The position numbers and the translations under genes were made by a program. From Adenophora triphylla var. japonica (taxonomy: Eukaryota; Streptophyta; Magnoliopsida; Asterales; Campanulaceae), in contig JAFEMH010000333.1 in assembly GCA_022495995.1 (NCBI GenBank), forward strand, positions 124,001 to 188,000: a stretch of 64,000 nt of DNA. Reading direction: 5' to 3'. The first letter of the stretch is position 1, and each line of letters opens with the position of its first letter. Shown here one piece after another: positions 1-11,323 of this stretch. The notes beneath the pieces were generated by a model that saw nothing but the letters and a program-made list of their open reading frames with translations, was not told where the DNA came from and searched no databases.

Positions 1-355
1 TTATATCCTTCGGCTTCGGATCGGCTAATGGACTTGTTGGTGATGACAACGACCTCCAATATATATTATCACCCACAAATACCGTCGTCGGTAAATCTCG
101 TTCTCTCCTCTCCAAACGGTGTCCTAACTTACAAATCTACCTTCAAAAATGTTGTCTTAAGCACAGTTAAGTTACACAAAACACATAGACGTGGCGGTTG
201 GATAAACCGCCGGTTAGCCGGTTAAAAATCGGCGGTTACAAACCTCAAAATCCTCAATCGGAATCGAACCGGATAACCGGCTAAACCGGTTACGGTTTAG
301 ACGGTTTACGATTTTAACGGTTATCCGATTAACCGACGGTTTATCCGGTTTTCTG

Positions 356-518
356 CTCGGTCGAGTCTTTGGTGTTGCTCGGTCGAGCATACCCTTTTAG
401 GATTTAGGGGTTGAGGGTTGCTTGGCCGAGTCTTTGGTGTTGCTCGGTCGAGCATACCCTTTTAGGGTTTAGGGGTTGAGGGTTGCTCGGCCGAGTCATA
501 TAGTTGTACTCGGCCGAG
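356..518. repeat. three pairs of CTCGGYCGAG palindromes
   Basis: Ten-base palindromes or one-off variants lie at 356-365 and 378-387, 421-430 and 443-452, 486-495 and 509-518. Start-to-start spacing within the pairs is 22, 22 and 23 bp. The first two pairs lie in a direct duplication of about 65 bp containing 'cataccctttta'. They are inside the left end of the hAT-like element. Confidence 0.85.
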
Positions 519-929
519 CATATCATTTTTCAGTTAATTTTTTAACAGTTTTCGTTAACTTTGTATGTAGTATATTAATTTTTTTTTCAATTTTTTTTTG
601 AATAAATAAGACTATTTTAGACTTAAGTTTACTACATACATTTTTTGCAAAAAGGTTTATAAAAAAAGTTATGAATTTTTAAAGAAATAAAAACTTAACG
701 GTTTTTTTTTAAAAAGTTAATTTTTAATTTTTTTCAATTTTTTTTTGGATAAGTAAGACTATTTTAGATTTTTGTTTACTACATACAAATTTTGCAAAAA
801 TTTATATAAAAAAAGTTATGAATTTTGAAAGAAATAAAACTTAACTTTTTTAAAAGAAACGAAAGTATATAAAAGAAAAAAGGACGGTACCCTTAAATTT
901 TATTAATTAAAATAAAATTACAAAGTGGG

Positions 930-1500
930 TATTGGTAGGAATGGTGGTGGTGGTGGTGGTGGTGGTGGTGGTGGTAGACTGGTAGTAGTGGACCTAGTGG
1001 TATTGGTAGGAGTGGTAGTGGTAGGAGTGGTAGTAGTAGTGGTAGTAGCGGTAGTAGTGGTGATGGTAGTAGTAGTGGTAATAGTAGTGGTGAATGGTGA
1101 TGGTGGTGATGTAGACTGGTAGTAGTGGTAGTGGTAGGAGTGATAGTGGTAGCGGTAGTAGTGATGGTGGTAGTAGTAGTAGTGGTAGTAGTAGTGGTGG
1201 TGATTGTGGTGGTGTAGACTGGTAGTAGTGGTATTGGTAGGAGTGGTAGTAGTAGCGGTAGTAGTGGTGGTGGTGGTAGTAGTAGTGATAGTAGTAGTGG
1301 TGGTGGTGGTAGTAGTGGTGGTGGTAGTAGTAGTAGTCGTAATAGTAGTGGTGGTGGTGGTAATGGTGGTGGTGTAGACTGGTAGTAGTGGTATTGGTAG
1401 GAGTGGTAGTAGACTAGTGGTGGGAGTGGTAGTAGTAGTGGTAGTAATGGTGGTGGTGGTGGTGGTGGTACCGGTAGTAGTAGTGGTGGTGGTGGTGGGG
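930..1500. repeat. GGT/GTA trinucleotide minisatellite with higher-order units
   Basis: The stretch is almost entirely GGT and AGT triplets. A landmark 'gtagactggtagtagtgg' recurs at about 973, 1111, 1218 and 1375, giving irregular higher-order units of roughly 105-160 bp. Open frames across it encode only poly-Thr/Val/Gly low-complexity peptides and are not genes. Confidence 0.9.
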
Positions 1501-1559
1501 GTGACGAACATAACGGCTAGTTTGAAAAAGTAGCCGTTGGAATGAGTTCTGGCGTTCTG

Positions 1560-1662
1560 CTCGGTCGAGCCACTCATATGACTCGGCCGAGCAGGACCGT
1601 TATTGGAAATTTACACACTGGAATGAACCCCTCGGCCGAGCAACTCATATGACTCGGCCGAG
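1560..1662. repeat. two pairs of CTCGGYCGAG palindromes
   Basis: Palindromes at 1560-1569 and 1582-1591, and at 1631-1640 and 1653-1662, are each spaced 22 bp start to start with the shared spacer 'caactcatatga' or a near variant. They mirror the set at 356-518 on the other side of the minisatellite. Confidence 0.85.
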
Positions 1663-2103
1663 CAACTCAAAAACCGGCGGTTAACCGGCTTTTCAAAAAC
1701 ACAAACCTTAACCGAACCAGCCATTTACCGGTTTCGGTTAACCGGCGTTGACCGGTTGAAAACCGTTCGATTGGCCGGTCCGGTTTATAAAATGGACACG
1801 TCTAACGTCTAAGAACACATGAACAAAGTCACTTTTACCTGTCTCCTATTTCAATTTTCATGCAATTTTATAAAAAAATGTATGAACTATGAAATTTCTT
1901 TAGCTTGTTCACAGTTCTCATTCTCGTGTTGTTCTCAAGTTGGCTCCAATATTTTCTAAAGTCAGTAAAGTATTGGTGGAACTGGAAGCAGATAGTTGGT
2001 GATCCATGCATATGTTACTTTTGTTGGCTCTAAGTTTCCGTAGGGGATGAATTGGAGGAATTAATTTTATGGACATCAGATTCATTGATGCAAGGAAACA
2101 CTT

Positions 2104-2165
2104 CCTCCGTCCCATATTTAGTGTTGTGTTTTTCTTTCGCCCCATTCCAAAATAAGTGTTTCATT
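2104..2165. mobile_element. Stowaway-like MITE fragment
   Basis: The stretch contains 'tcctccgtcccatattta' and 'ccaaaataagtgtttcatt', both typical of Stowaway-type (Tc1/Mariner) MITE ends. No matching second terminus was found, so it is a fragment. The sequence at 1820-2103 shows no recognisable feature. Confidence 0.45.
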
Positions 2166-2207
2166 CTTAGATATTCTTAGATATGGCCATAATCTTATTG
2201 CATATTA

Positions 2208-3084
2208 CCTTTGTTGGAATTTGGTTTCAAATATTGAGTTTGACCAATATTCGACCAAAAATTAAATGTAATTTCATTTTATGTAAATGAAAATAAATTA
2301 CATATTTGTAATCTACATTTGGAGGAGTAGATAAATATGATTTATTTATTCTCTCAAAATCAAATTGCGGTGAATGAGAAATTAATACTCAAACTATGCA
2401 ATTTAAAATGGATTTATGAAGAGTTTTGTGAATATGAAAAGTCATATCCCACATTGCATAGAAAGCACAAAGTATAAGAGTTTATAAACTCATCCACTTC
2501 AATGAGATAGTAATCAAGTGTTATCCTTCTACCATGCAGCCTAATGAGCCAATTGTGCTATTTGGACACTTTAGAGCACACTTTGAACTTTGCATTGTCG
2601 CTAGGAGCAAGAGTCGAAAAATAGTTTTAGAGAGAATTGCCGCTAATCCGTCAGCAGCCCAGTGCGAGACAAATTTTTCTTATGGATATTGTGTTGCACA
2701 AGACTCGACTTCCATTTCGGTTAATTATTTTCGTTACTTTTTATTTTCCCTCTCTTCATCTCTTTCCATTTTCTATTTCCCCATTTTCGAGAAACAATTT
2801 ATTTTTTGAATTATTTCTATTTTTTCGAAATATTTTCAATAACAATCATAAGAAGATTTTTTAAATTTATTTTTAAACAATTTTCTTGAGAATGACTAAT
2901 GCAAATGATACCTCACAATGATCTGGGCCTATTCTCAGTCAAACCCTAGATGCAACTAATCAAAATGTTGCAATATCTGCTCTACTCCGACTCACCCGAC
3001 ACATGGAGCATCCTTCAATCACTCCCGGATCTTCCACCTAACGCGGAGCTTGCAGTCAAGGGAAGTGGGGAAGCTCTGTTGTTA
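2208..3084 (+). other. AT-rich stretch, possible LTR-retroelement remnant
   Basis: No gene could be assigned. The stretch begins like an LTR ('tgttggaatttggtttcaaa') and a short frame from an ATG at 2892 reads MTNANDTSQ, then TGA, then about 40 more codons with a retroelement-gag flavour before copia-1 starts at 3085. No PBS or second LTR was seen, so this is a weak suggestion. Confidence 0.2.
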
Positions 3085-3999
3085 TGTTATTTGGGCTTTG
3101 GCCCAATAATAGTGCAGCCCATAAAATAATTAAGCAGTCAAAATGTCAGCCCTGTAGCTTTGTTCCAGACCCTTCGTTGTTTAAAAGAGATGTTGTTGAT
3201 TTTGATTTTGACTTGGACTATTGTTTTCACCAAGTCTGCGATCACTCTTTGGTTCCCATCCGCGGCGATTTCGCCACGTCGTTCCTCATCCTTCGCGGTT
3301 GATCGGGTAAGCTCCTATCTGATCTTCTTCCCATCTTATCTCTTCTCCCCTTCAGCCCCTATTTAAACCCCCACACCCTCCCTTTGCAGCCATCATCAAC
3401 ACACACGGTCTATACACACTTTTGGGGTTTTCTCTTTCGGGTAAATAGAGAGGGTTCAGTGAGCTTGCAGAGGTATAGTTAAGAGTTTTGTGAGGTTGTT
3501 CGAGGTTCATATCGTATTCTTCTACTCTCATATTCTGTCTAGGTGCTCTTCCTCAGTTAGGTTGTTTAATCTGTCAGCGTGTGTGTTTGTGTTGTTTGGC
3601 GAGTCAATTGAGAGTGTGGGTCTGGTGTTTTTGGGGTTCGGCTGTTGGTTTTGTGATCAACAGAGGCTGTGATTTGGGTGTTCCTGAAGTTGGAATATTG
3701 GGTCTGTGTTGTTCTGGCTGTTTTGGGACTGCATTACTGCCTTGGTTTCTCAATAACATCTTGGATCGGTGCTTGGTTTGTGGTTGGTTTTCGGAGTATT
3801 CGGATACTTGGGCCTGAGCCGATTCTTTCTCTATTTTACTCTGTTTAAATTCAGTTTCTATTTCCTGTTTATTTACTGTTCAAACTTCTTGTTTCTTCTG
3901 TTACTAATTTGCGCTTTATTTATCTGTTTTGTGCATTGCTTCCAATGTTGCAAAACCGAGACTGTTCTTGTTCGTGAGTATTGGTAAGAATTCTCAACA
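3085..3999 (+). repeat. 5' LTR of copia-1
   Basis: It starts tgttatttgg and ends ctcaaca immediately before the PBS. The body matches 8348-9220 over most of its length, including 'cccaataatagtgcagccca' and the block at 3160-3700. Small ORFs inside it are shadows with no protein support. Confidence 0.85.
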
Positions 4000-4000
4000 G

Positions 4001-4013
4001 TGGTATCAGAGCC
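4001..4013 (+). other. primer binding site, initiator-Met tRNA type
   Basis: tggtatcagagcc directly follows the 5' LTR. This is the usual plant copia PBS, complementary to the 3' end of initiator methionine tRNA. Confidence 0.9.
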
Positions 4014-4183
4014 CGGTTCTACACCTGGTTGTACTTTTGCGAACGGTGAACGGTAAAATAAGAAACCTAGTAAAAGGTTTCTTGGGTAAGGAAAATAAAA
4101 CTGTGGTTTTTTTTAGTGCTTTGATACTTGCTTTATTAGATACCTTATCTGTTTTTTTGGGAATTAGAAATTCATTATTTGTT

Positions 4184-4985
4184 ATGGCTACTAATGTTTA
4201 TATGATGGAGCCATTCAATGGCAAATGTGATTTTTCAATTTGGCAACAAAAAATGAAAGGCATTATAATTATATTCTTCGATCATTTTGAATTTATCTGC
4301 TGCTGTTATTAGAAAAGTTGGTAAACATGATAATGCTAAAGCTCTTTGGGATAAACTGGAAGCAGTATATGTTGAAACATCATTACCTAGTAAGATGTAT
4401 TTGCTTGAAAAGTTTTTTCAGTTTAAATTTGACTTAAACAAAGACATGGATGATAACATTGATCGATTTACTAAACTTGTGCAAGACATTAAGCAAACCG
4501 GTGATAAGAACATTGATGAATACACTCCTATTGTGCTCTTGAATGCTATACCTGACTCTTATGCTGATGTTAGATCTGCGATTAAGTATGGTAGGACTGA
4601 AATTGTACTTGATACTGTGATTAACGGAATAAAAAGTAAAGAGTTGGAGTTAAGAGTTAATAAGGGTAAATCATCTAATGTTGGTGAGGTTAATGTGGTG
4701 AGAGGACGACCTACTCAAAGGAATAATAATCAGAATAAGCAACATGACAAGACTGAATCCAGTAAAAATAATGAGAGGAAAAGAAGTAAGTCTAGGACTG
4801 GTAAAAGTAACAGAAAATGTTACAATTGTGGTGAGACGGGACATTTTCGTAAAGAGTGTCCTAATCTCAAAAAGAAGAATCAAGACTTGCAAATTGACTG
4901 TAATTTTGCTTCTGGTGAAAATGAGCCTTCTGTTTTTATGGTTATTGAAACTTTGGTGAATTATGTTCATTATGTGAAAAAATGA
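4184..4985 (+). pseudogene. copia-1 gag, broken
   Basis: The Gag start is probably the ATG at 4184 (MATNVYMMEPFNG). Frame 2 runs to about 4270, then the homology jumps to another frame that reads LNLSAAVIRKVGKHDNAKALWD from about 4286. Relative to typical copia Gag some 30 codons are missing at this point, so a small deletion with frameshift is inferred. The rest shows the copia-type Gag domain and one zinc knuckle, CYNCGETGHFRKEC (C-x2-C-x4-H-x4-C, about 4819-4860), which binds RNA. The frame ends at TGA 4983-4985, where pol continues in a different frame across an A-run. Confidence 0.85.
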
Positions 4986-7900
4986 ATGGTTGTTAGATTC
5001 TGCATGCACGTTTCACATGACACCTGATAAAAACATGTTTCATACTTATAGTGATATGAAAAGTGGCTCTGTTTCTTTAGCTAATGACAAAAAGTGTCAA
5101 ATTACTGGTATTGAAGACATTTGTCTCAAGTTTGAGTCTGGTTCTTGCTTAACGTTGAAAGATGTGCGACATGTGCCTGATTTAGCTAACAATCTCATGT
5201 CTTGTGCATCTTTAGAAAATGATGGGTTAGAAGGGAAATGGGGTAATGGGTGCATGAAAATCTTGAAGGGGTCTCTTGTGATTTTTAAAGCTGAAAAGAT
5301 TAGAAACTTGTATGTTTGCACTGCTGAACCAATGACTGATTATGCTAATGTTGTTAAAGTTGATAAAACTGATTTGTGGCATAAAAGACTTGGACACATG
5401 AGTAATAAAGGTTTGGAAATTTTGAATAAAAATGGTGTTTTTGGTAAAGATAAAATTTCTGGTATGCCTTTCTGTGACTCTTGTGTGATGGGTAAGCAAC
5501 ATAGAGTATCTTTTCCCAATCCCCCTAATCCCAATCATTATTCGACTAAAGCAATTCTTGAGTATTTACATGCTGATGTATGGGGTCCTGCTAGTGAGAC
5601 CACTCAAGGTCGAAATAGATATTTTTTATCTATAATTGATGACTTTTCCAGAAAAACATGGGTGTTTTTAATGAAAAATAAATCTGATGTTTTTAATAAT
5701 TTCAAAAATTGGAAAGTCATGATTGAAAATCAAACAGGTAGAAAAATTAAAGTGCTCAGGACTGATAATGGACTTGAATTTTGCAATCATGAGTTTGATA
5801 ACTTTTGCTTAGAGAATGGAATCAAAAGGCATAAGACTGTGCCTTATATACCGCAACAAAATGGTGTTGTTGAACGTATGAATAGAACTCTATTGGAAAG
5901 AGTTAGAACCATGCTTGCTACTTCTGGTTTGTCCAAACATTTTTGGGGTGAGGCAGTGACGATTGCCGCCTATCTTATAAATAGGTCTCCCTCTGTCCCT
6001 TTAAATGGTAGATGTCCTGAAGCTGTTTTTTCTGGAAAACTTGTTGATTATTCTAATTTGAGGATTTTTGGTTGTGCTGCGTATGCCCATAAGAAAAATG
6101 ATAAACTTGAACCTCGGACTGTGAGGTGTATTTTCTTGGGATACCCGGAGGGTGTCAAGGGGTATAGATTATGGGTAAGGGAAGAACCGGGTTTCAAAGT
6201 GATCATTAGTCGTGATGTTGTGTTTAATGAAACTGAGTTTCCTTGCTTGAATAATGTGCCTCCCCCTCCCCCTGCTCCAAATACGGTGGAGCACTCTTAT
6301 GTGCCTATTCCTGCTATTGTTAATGAGCCTGTTACACAACCTGATGTGATTCCTCCTGTTGATAATCCTATTGATGTGAATGAGCAAAATATTGATGTTG
6401 AAAATGAAGATATGGAAAATAATGATAATGAGTTGCCTGCTTTGAATGACTATCAACTTAGTCGTGATAGACCTAGACGCATATCTAGGCAACCCGCCCA
6501 TTTTCATGATTTTGATATGACTTCATTTGTGTTTAGTGTGTTTGAATCTATTGATAATACTAAGCCTAAAACCTATAATGAAGCCTTAAATTCTGCTAAT
6601 AAGAATGAGTGGATTAATGCTATGAATGATGAAATGAATTCTTTGCATGTTAATGATACTTGGACTTTAGTGCCTAGACCGAAAAACTGTTCTATTGTTT
6701 CTTGTAAGTGGCTCTATAAAGTCAAGAATGAATCCGACTCTGTTAGATTTAAAGCTAGACTTGTAGCAAAAGGTTTTACTCAGAAAGAAGGTATAGATTA
6801 CACTAAAATATTTGCTCATGTTGTTAAATTCACAACTGTAAGGATTATGCTTGCTTTGGTAGCTCAGTTTAATTGGGAAATGAAACAAATGGACGTTAAA
6901 ACTGCTTTTTTGCATGGAGATCTTATTGAAAAGATTTATATGAAGCAGTCTGAGGGTTATATTGATAATACTTGTCCTGATTATGTGTGTTTGCTTAAAA
7001 AGTCATTATATGGGCTTAAACAGTCTCCTCGTATGTGAAACTTGAAATTTGATAAATGCATGCTAGATTTAAAATTCCAGCGGAGTGCTTATGATCATTG
7101 TTTATATTTCAAGAATGATACGAGTATGCCTGTTTTCTTGCTTATATATGATGACATGCTTCTTATTAGTCCTTGTTCTAAATTCGTAGAGAATGTTAAA
7201 AATTGCTTGAGTGCTAAATTTGACATGAAATATCTCGGTGATGCTAGTAAGATACTTGGCATGAATATAATCAGAGACCGTGAATTATCTGTTATTTACT
7301 TGAATCAAAGTTCATATGTTGAAAAGATTTTAAGTAAATTCTCTATGAAAGATGCTAAGTCTGTGAATACCCCTCTTGCTTCACATTTTGTGCTTAGTAA
7401 AGAGCAGTGTCCCCAAAATGACTTGGAGCTAGACCAAATGAAAAATATACCTTACTCGAATGCTATTGGTTCTGTTATGTACTTAATGGTTAGTACCCTT
7501 CCTGATATTGCTTATGCTATTTCGTGTTTAAGCCGTTATATGTCAAATCCTGGTTTGCCCCATTGGCAAGCACTTAAATGGTTGTTAAGGTACTTAAAGC
7601 ATTCAGTAAGTTATGGTTTGAAATTCACTAAGTGTGATGAAGGTATAAAATTAGTTGGTTATGTTGATTCTAATTATGCTAATGATAGGGACAATAGAAA
7701 ATCTACCACTTCATATGTGTTTACCTTATGTGGCTCTTGTATTAGTTGGAAATCTCAGTTACAGCCAATTGTGGCTTTGTCTACGACAGAATCTGAATAT
7801 GTGGCTATGACCGAGGCTATAAAAGAGGCCATATGACTTAAGGGTTTACTTTCTGAAATTGGTTTTCTAAATGATAATATGATAGTATTTTCTGATAGTC

Positions 7901-8118
7901 AATCTGGCATTCAATTGGGTAAGAATCCTGTTTTTCATGATAGAACTAAGCATATAGATGTTAAATTTCATTTCATTCGTGATGTGATTGCTAAAAATGT
8001 TGTTTATCTTGAAAAAATTGACACTAATTTTAATCCTGCTGATATGGGAACTAAGTGTTTACCTGTTTCAAAATTTTTGAATTGTTTGAAAATTTTGAAT
8101 TTTGACACATCATGTTGA
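4984..8118 (+). pseudogene. copia-1 pol (protease, integrase, RT, RNase H) with two nonsense codons
   Basis: One frame covers the whole stretch. In order: aspartic protease (DSA at 4996), GAG-pre-integrase (LWHKRLGH, about 5374), integrase core ([15 protein letters not shown], then [15 protein letters not shown]), Ty1-type RT from about 6600, and RNase H to 8118. TGA at 7036-7038 falls where the family has PRxW, and TGA at 7834-7836 falls where it has EAIWL; both are TGG-to-TGA changes in frame. The RT catalytic motif reads LIYDDML (7144-7158) where copia RTs have YVDD, so one codon is missing. The copy cannot be autonomous. Confidence 0.92.
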
Positions 8119-8347
8119 TGCTTGTGTTAGTTTGTCCCAAAAATCCTCTTCTTTACTTTGTGTGAAGTTGGGGTGTCTAGTTCCGTTCCGTTTCTATGTG
8201 ATAGGAATAAATTAGATTTTTGCTTTCCGTGCTTTGTTCTAACTTTGTGTTGGATCAAGTGCCGAAGACTAAGGCGATGATAAATATGCCCAGTAAGTGT
8301 ATCCTGTGAGTGCATCGTGAATTGCACTGGTGTCATGAACCGGCACT
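8119..8347. other. copia-1 pol to 3' LTR spacer
   Basis: Non-coding stretch between the pol stop and the 3' LTR. No clean polypurine tract precedes the LTR, which suggests mutation of this region. Confidence 0.6.
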
Positions 8348-9220
8348 TGATTATTTGGCCCAATAATAGTGCAGCCCATAAAATAATTAAACAGCCAAAA
8401 TGTTAGCCCTGTAGCTTTGTTCCAGACCCTTCGTTGTTTAAAAGAGATGTTGTTGATTTTGACTTGGACTATTGTTTTCACCAAGTCTGCGATCACTCTT
8501 TGGTTCCCATCTGCGGCGATTTCGCCGCGTCGTTTCTCATCCTTCGCGGTTGATCGGGTAAGCTCCTATCTGATCTTCTTCCCATCTTATCTCTTCTCCC
8601 CTTCAGCCCCTATTTAAACCCTCACACCCTCCCTTAGCAGCCATCATCAACACACACGGTCTATATACACTTTTGGGGTTTTCTCTTTCGGGTAAATAGA
8701 GAGGGTTCAGTGAGCTTGCAGAGGTATAGTCGAGAGTTTTGTGAGGTTGTTCGAGGTTCATATCGTATTCTTCTACTCTCATATTCTGTCTAGGTGCTCT
8801 TCCTTAGTTAGGTTGTTTAATCTGTCAGCGTGTGTGTGTGTTGTTTGGTGAGGCAATTGAGTGTATGGGTCTAGTGTTTTTGGGGTTCGGCTGTTGGTTT
8901 TGTGATCAACAGAGGCTGTGATTTGGGTGTTCCTGAAGTTGGAATATTGGGTCTGTGTTCTGGCTGTTTTGGGACTGCATTGCTGCCTTGATTTCTCAAT
9001 AACATCTTGGATCGGTGCTTGATTTGTGGCTGGTTTTCGGAGTATTCGAATACTTAGGCTTGAGCCGATTCTTTCTCTATTTTACTCTGTTTAAATTCAG
9101 TTTCTATTTCTTGATTATTTACTGTTCAGACTTCTTGTTTCTTCTGTTACTAATTTGCGCTTTATTTTTCTATTTTGTGCATTGCTTCCGCTGTTGCAAA
9201 ACCGAGGTTGTTCTTGTTCG
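8348..9220 (+). repeat. 3' LTR of copia-1
   Basis: It aligns to 3085-3980 with scattered changes, including loss of about 6 bp near its start and a TG-repeat length change near 8835. Similarity stops at 'ttcttgttcg' (9211-9220), after which the sequence forms the perfect palindrome cttgttcgaacaag. Confidence 0.85.
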
Positions 9221-9329
9221 AACAAGCTCGGTAGGCGAAAAGAAAAGAGAGGCGTGTTAGATTAGCTCGCTGTTTTCGTTTTGTTAGTGTCATGAAATCA
9301 TGGCTACTGTGTACTTCACTCAGCACCTA

Positions 9330-9597
9330 CTTCCTCAGCCCCAAAATGATCTTTCTAATTTTTTTTTGTCGTTATTAATATTAAGAAGGAACTTTGAGCA
9401 ATAATTTTAGGTTGATTTAATTATACAAATGAAAATCTAAAACTTATTAATGATGCACCATCAATAATACTATCATTAACATGTTTAAGATTTTCATAAG
9501 GATAATTAAATTAATCTAAAATTATGGCTCAAAGTTCATTCGTAACACGATAAAAAAGTTTGGAAAGATCATTTTGGAACAAAGTGAACAAAGTGAG
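9330..9597. mobile_element. fold-back Stowaway-like MITE
   Basis: The two halves are imperfect reverse complements over almost their entire length: ccaaaatgatctttc at the left against ggaaagatcattttgg at the right, with many further matches towards the centre near 9465. TA dinucleotides flank it at 9328-9329 and 9598-9599. It could form one long hairpin. No coding capacity. Confidence 0.8.
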
Positions 9598-9599
9598 TA

Positions 9600-10070
9600 T
9601 TTCATGTAATTTTATAAAAAAAGATGTATAGTACTATTTACATCAAGTTTTTTCCTTGATGTTAAAATCATTTCTAACATGAATTTCTACCAAGGCCCAC
9701 GTGTACCACTTACTTGAAGCACAGGGATATAGAAGTAAGGTTATAGAATTCTCAAGGGATTAAAGTGTCAATTAAGCTTTTCACATGATTGAAGTTGAAG
9801 AAAGCAACTACGAAAATGTTATGATCATTCAACTGCTTCAAGATTGCAACTTTTCAATAGAGAGACAAGCATAGAAAGGGAAACTGCTTCAAGATTACTG
9901 GCTGCTGTATAAATAGAGACCTCCAAAGGACAACAGGAACCAATTCTAAGTATCACACAAGTATTCATACTGTCCAGTTCGAACCTCCGGGAATGCAGCA
10001 GTTTTAAAATTTTGTTGGAAAAGCTTTGTCGCCCTTGTGGTCCTATCACATAAACGAATATACACACCAG
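9600..10070. other. no recognisable feature
   Basis: Sequence between two transposons. Short ORFs on the minus strand have no family resemblance, and no splice-supported exon was seen. Confidence 0.5.
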
Positions 10071-10241
10071 TAGGGGTGAGCAAGTTTTTTTTTAAAACCG
10101 AACCGAACCAAAGAATCGAACCGGACCAATGAAAATTGGACCGAACCAATTTTTTGGTTTGGTCTTGGTCCAGAAATTTTGAAAAACCGAATAATTGGTC
10201 TGGTCTCGATTTTGAGTTTTAAAATTGGTTCCGAAACCGGA

Positions 10242-10244
<3 letters not shown>

Positions 10245-10306
<62 letters not shown>
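10245..10306. repeat. AT dinucleotide microsatellite, left arm
   Basis: Uninterrupted AT repeat of about 60 bp at the junction of outer and inner arms. A counterpart lies at about 11260-11314 in the right arm. Confidence 0.9.
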
Positions 10307-10308
<2 letters not shown>

Positions 10309-10575
10309 CTCCCTCCGTCCCAATAAGAGCTTCCCTTTTTGCCATTTTGGGTGTCCGCTAATGGCTTTCCACTTTCCTTTTTTGGCAAAGGAATCTTTAC
10401 TATTTCCTCCACTCATTCTCTCTCCTCATTATTTTAATACTCACAACACTATTATAATTTACTATTCCCTCCACTCATTCTCTCTCCTATTTTCAAATTA
10501 CACTCACAACATCTTTACTTCCCTCCCATTTCCTTAATTTGCGTGATTTTTAAAAAAGTGGAAGTATGGAAGGAG
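10309..10575. mobile_element. Stowaway-type MITE nested in the palindrome
   Basis: CTCCCTCCGTCCC at the left and a degenerate GGAAGGAG at the right are flanked by TA at 10307-10308 and 10576-10577. The interior shares 'ccctccactcattctctctc' with the MITE at 17453-17682. It occurs in the left arm only, so it inserted after or outside the inverted duplication. Confidence 0.8.
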
Positions 10576-11257
10576 TATTATATAATATATAGGTATAAAC
10601 AATTTTTTTATTAATTTCTTATAACCAGTTTTCTCTTCTCTGTTTATAACCAGTATACCAGTTTTCTTCTTAAACAGTTGGCCGCATCAATCAGACAAAA
10701 TTGGTAGGAAGACGGGGCGGCGAGGCATGGCTGGCCGAGGAAGACAGGGAGCTTGCCGATCGCTCTTTGTGCGCTCTGCGGCCGGATTATGGCGGATTGA
10801 ATCCGAAAACCCTAAGTATAAATACAAAACCCAATCTCTGTCTCTCTCTCGTGTTTGATTTCGCCTCTCAATCTCTCGTTCTTCCTCCTCTCCAGCGGCG
10901 CCACATCCACCGGCGCCACAGCCACTGCCCCCACAGCCCACAAGAGAGAGACTGAGAGGCGAAATCAAACACGAGAGAGAGACAGAGATTGGGTTTTGTA
11001 TTTATACTTAGGGTTTTCGGATTCAATCCGCCATAATCCGGCCGCAGAGCGCACAGAGAGCGATCGGCAAGCTCCCTGTCTTCCTCGGCCAGCCATGCCT
11101 CGGCCAGCGCCCCGTCTTCCTCGGCCAATTGTCTGATTGATGCGGCCAACTGTTTAATAAGAAAACTGGTATACTGGTTATAAACAGAGAAGAGAAAACT
11201 GGTTATAAGAAATTAATAAAAAAATTGTTTATACCTATATATTATATAATATATATA

Positions 11258-11259
<2 letters not shown>

Positions 11260-11314
<55 letters not shown>
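11260..11314. repeat. AT dinucleotide microsatellite, right arm
   Basis: AT repeat mirroring the one at 10245-10306. Confidence 0.9.
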
Positions 11315-11319
<5 letters not shown>

Positions 11320-11323
11320 TGCC

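Larger units (their letters stand above)
186..1811. mobile_element. non-autonomous hAT-like DNA transposon
   Basis: Both ends read TAGACG...CGTCTA, and subterminal sequence on both sides is rich in CCGGTT/AACCGG motifs in inverted arrangement. The flanking 8-mers aaaacaca (178-185) and agaacaca (1812-1819) match at 7 of 8 positions, as expected for an 8-bp hAT target duplication. No transposase frame is present; the middle is a GGT/GTA minisatellite. CTCGGCCGAG palindromes sit just inside both ends. hAT assignment rests on duplication length and terminal sequence only, so another TIR superfamily is possible. Confidence 0.55.
3085..9220 (+). mobile_element. Ty1/copia retrotransposon (copia-1), degenerate
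   Basis: Two direct LTRs (3085-3999, 8348-9220) flank an initiator-Met-type PBS, a gag and a pol in copia order (protease, integrase, RT, RNase H). LTRs differ by many substitutions and small indels, so the copy is not young. The terminal bases of the right LTR do not match the left one. A possible 5-bp duplication (tgtta at 3080-3084 and about 9254-9258) would place the right end some 33 bp further on, and is unproven. Coding regions are broken at four or more places. Confidence 0.9.

Noticed and set aside
918..1577. 219-codon minus-strand poly-Thr frame
   Set aside because: Pure translation of the GGT/AGT minisatellite; no conserved residues.
10801..10830. Telomere-like aaccctaa
   Set aside because: Single occurrence in each arm of the palindrome, not an array.
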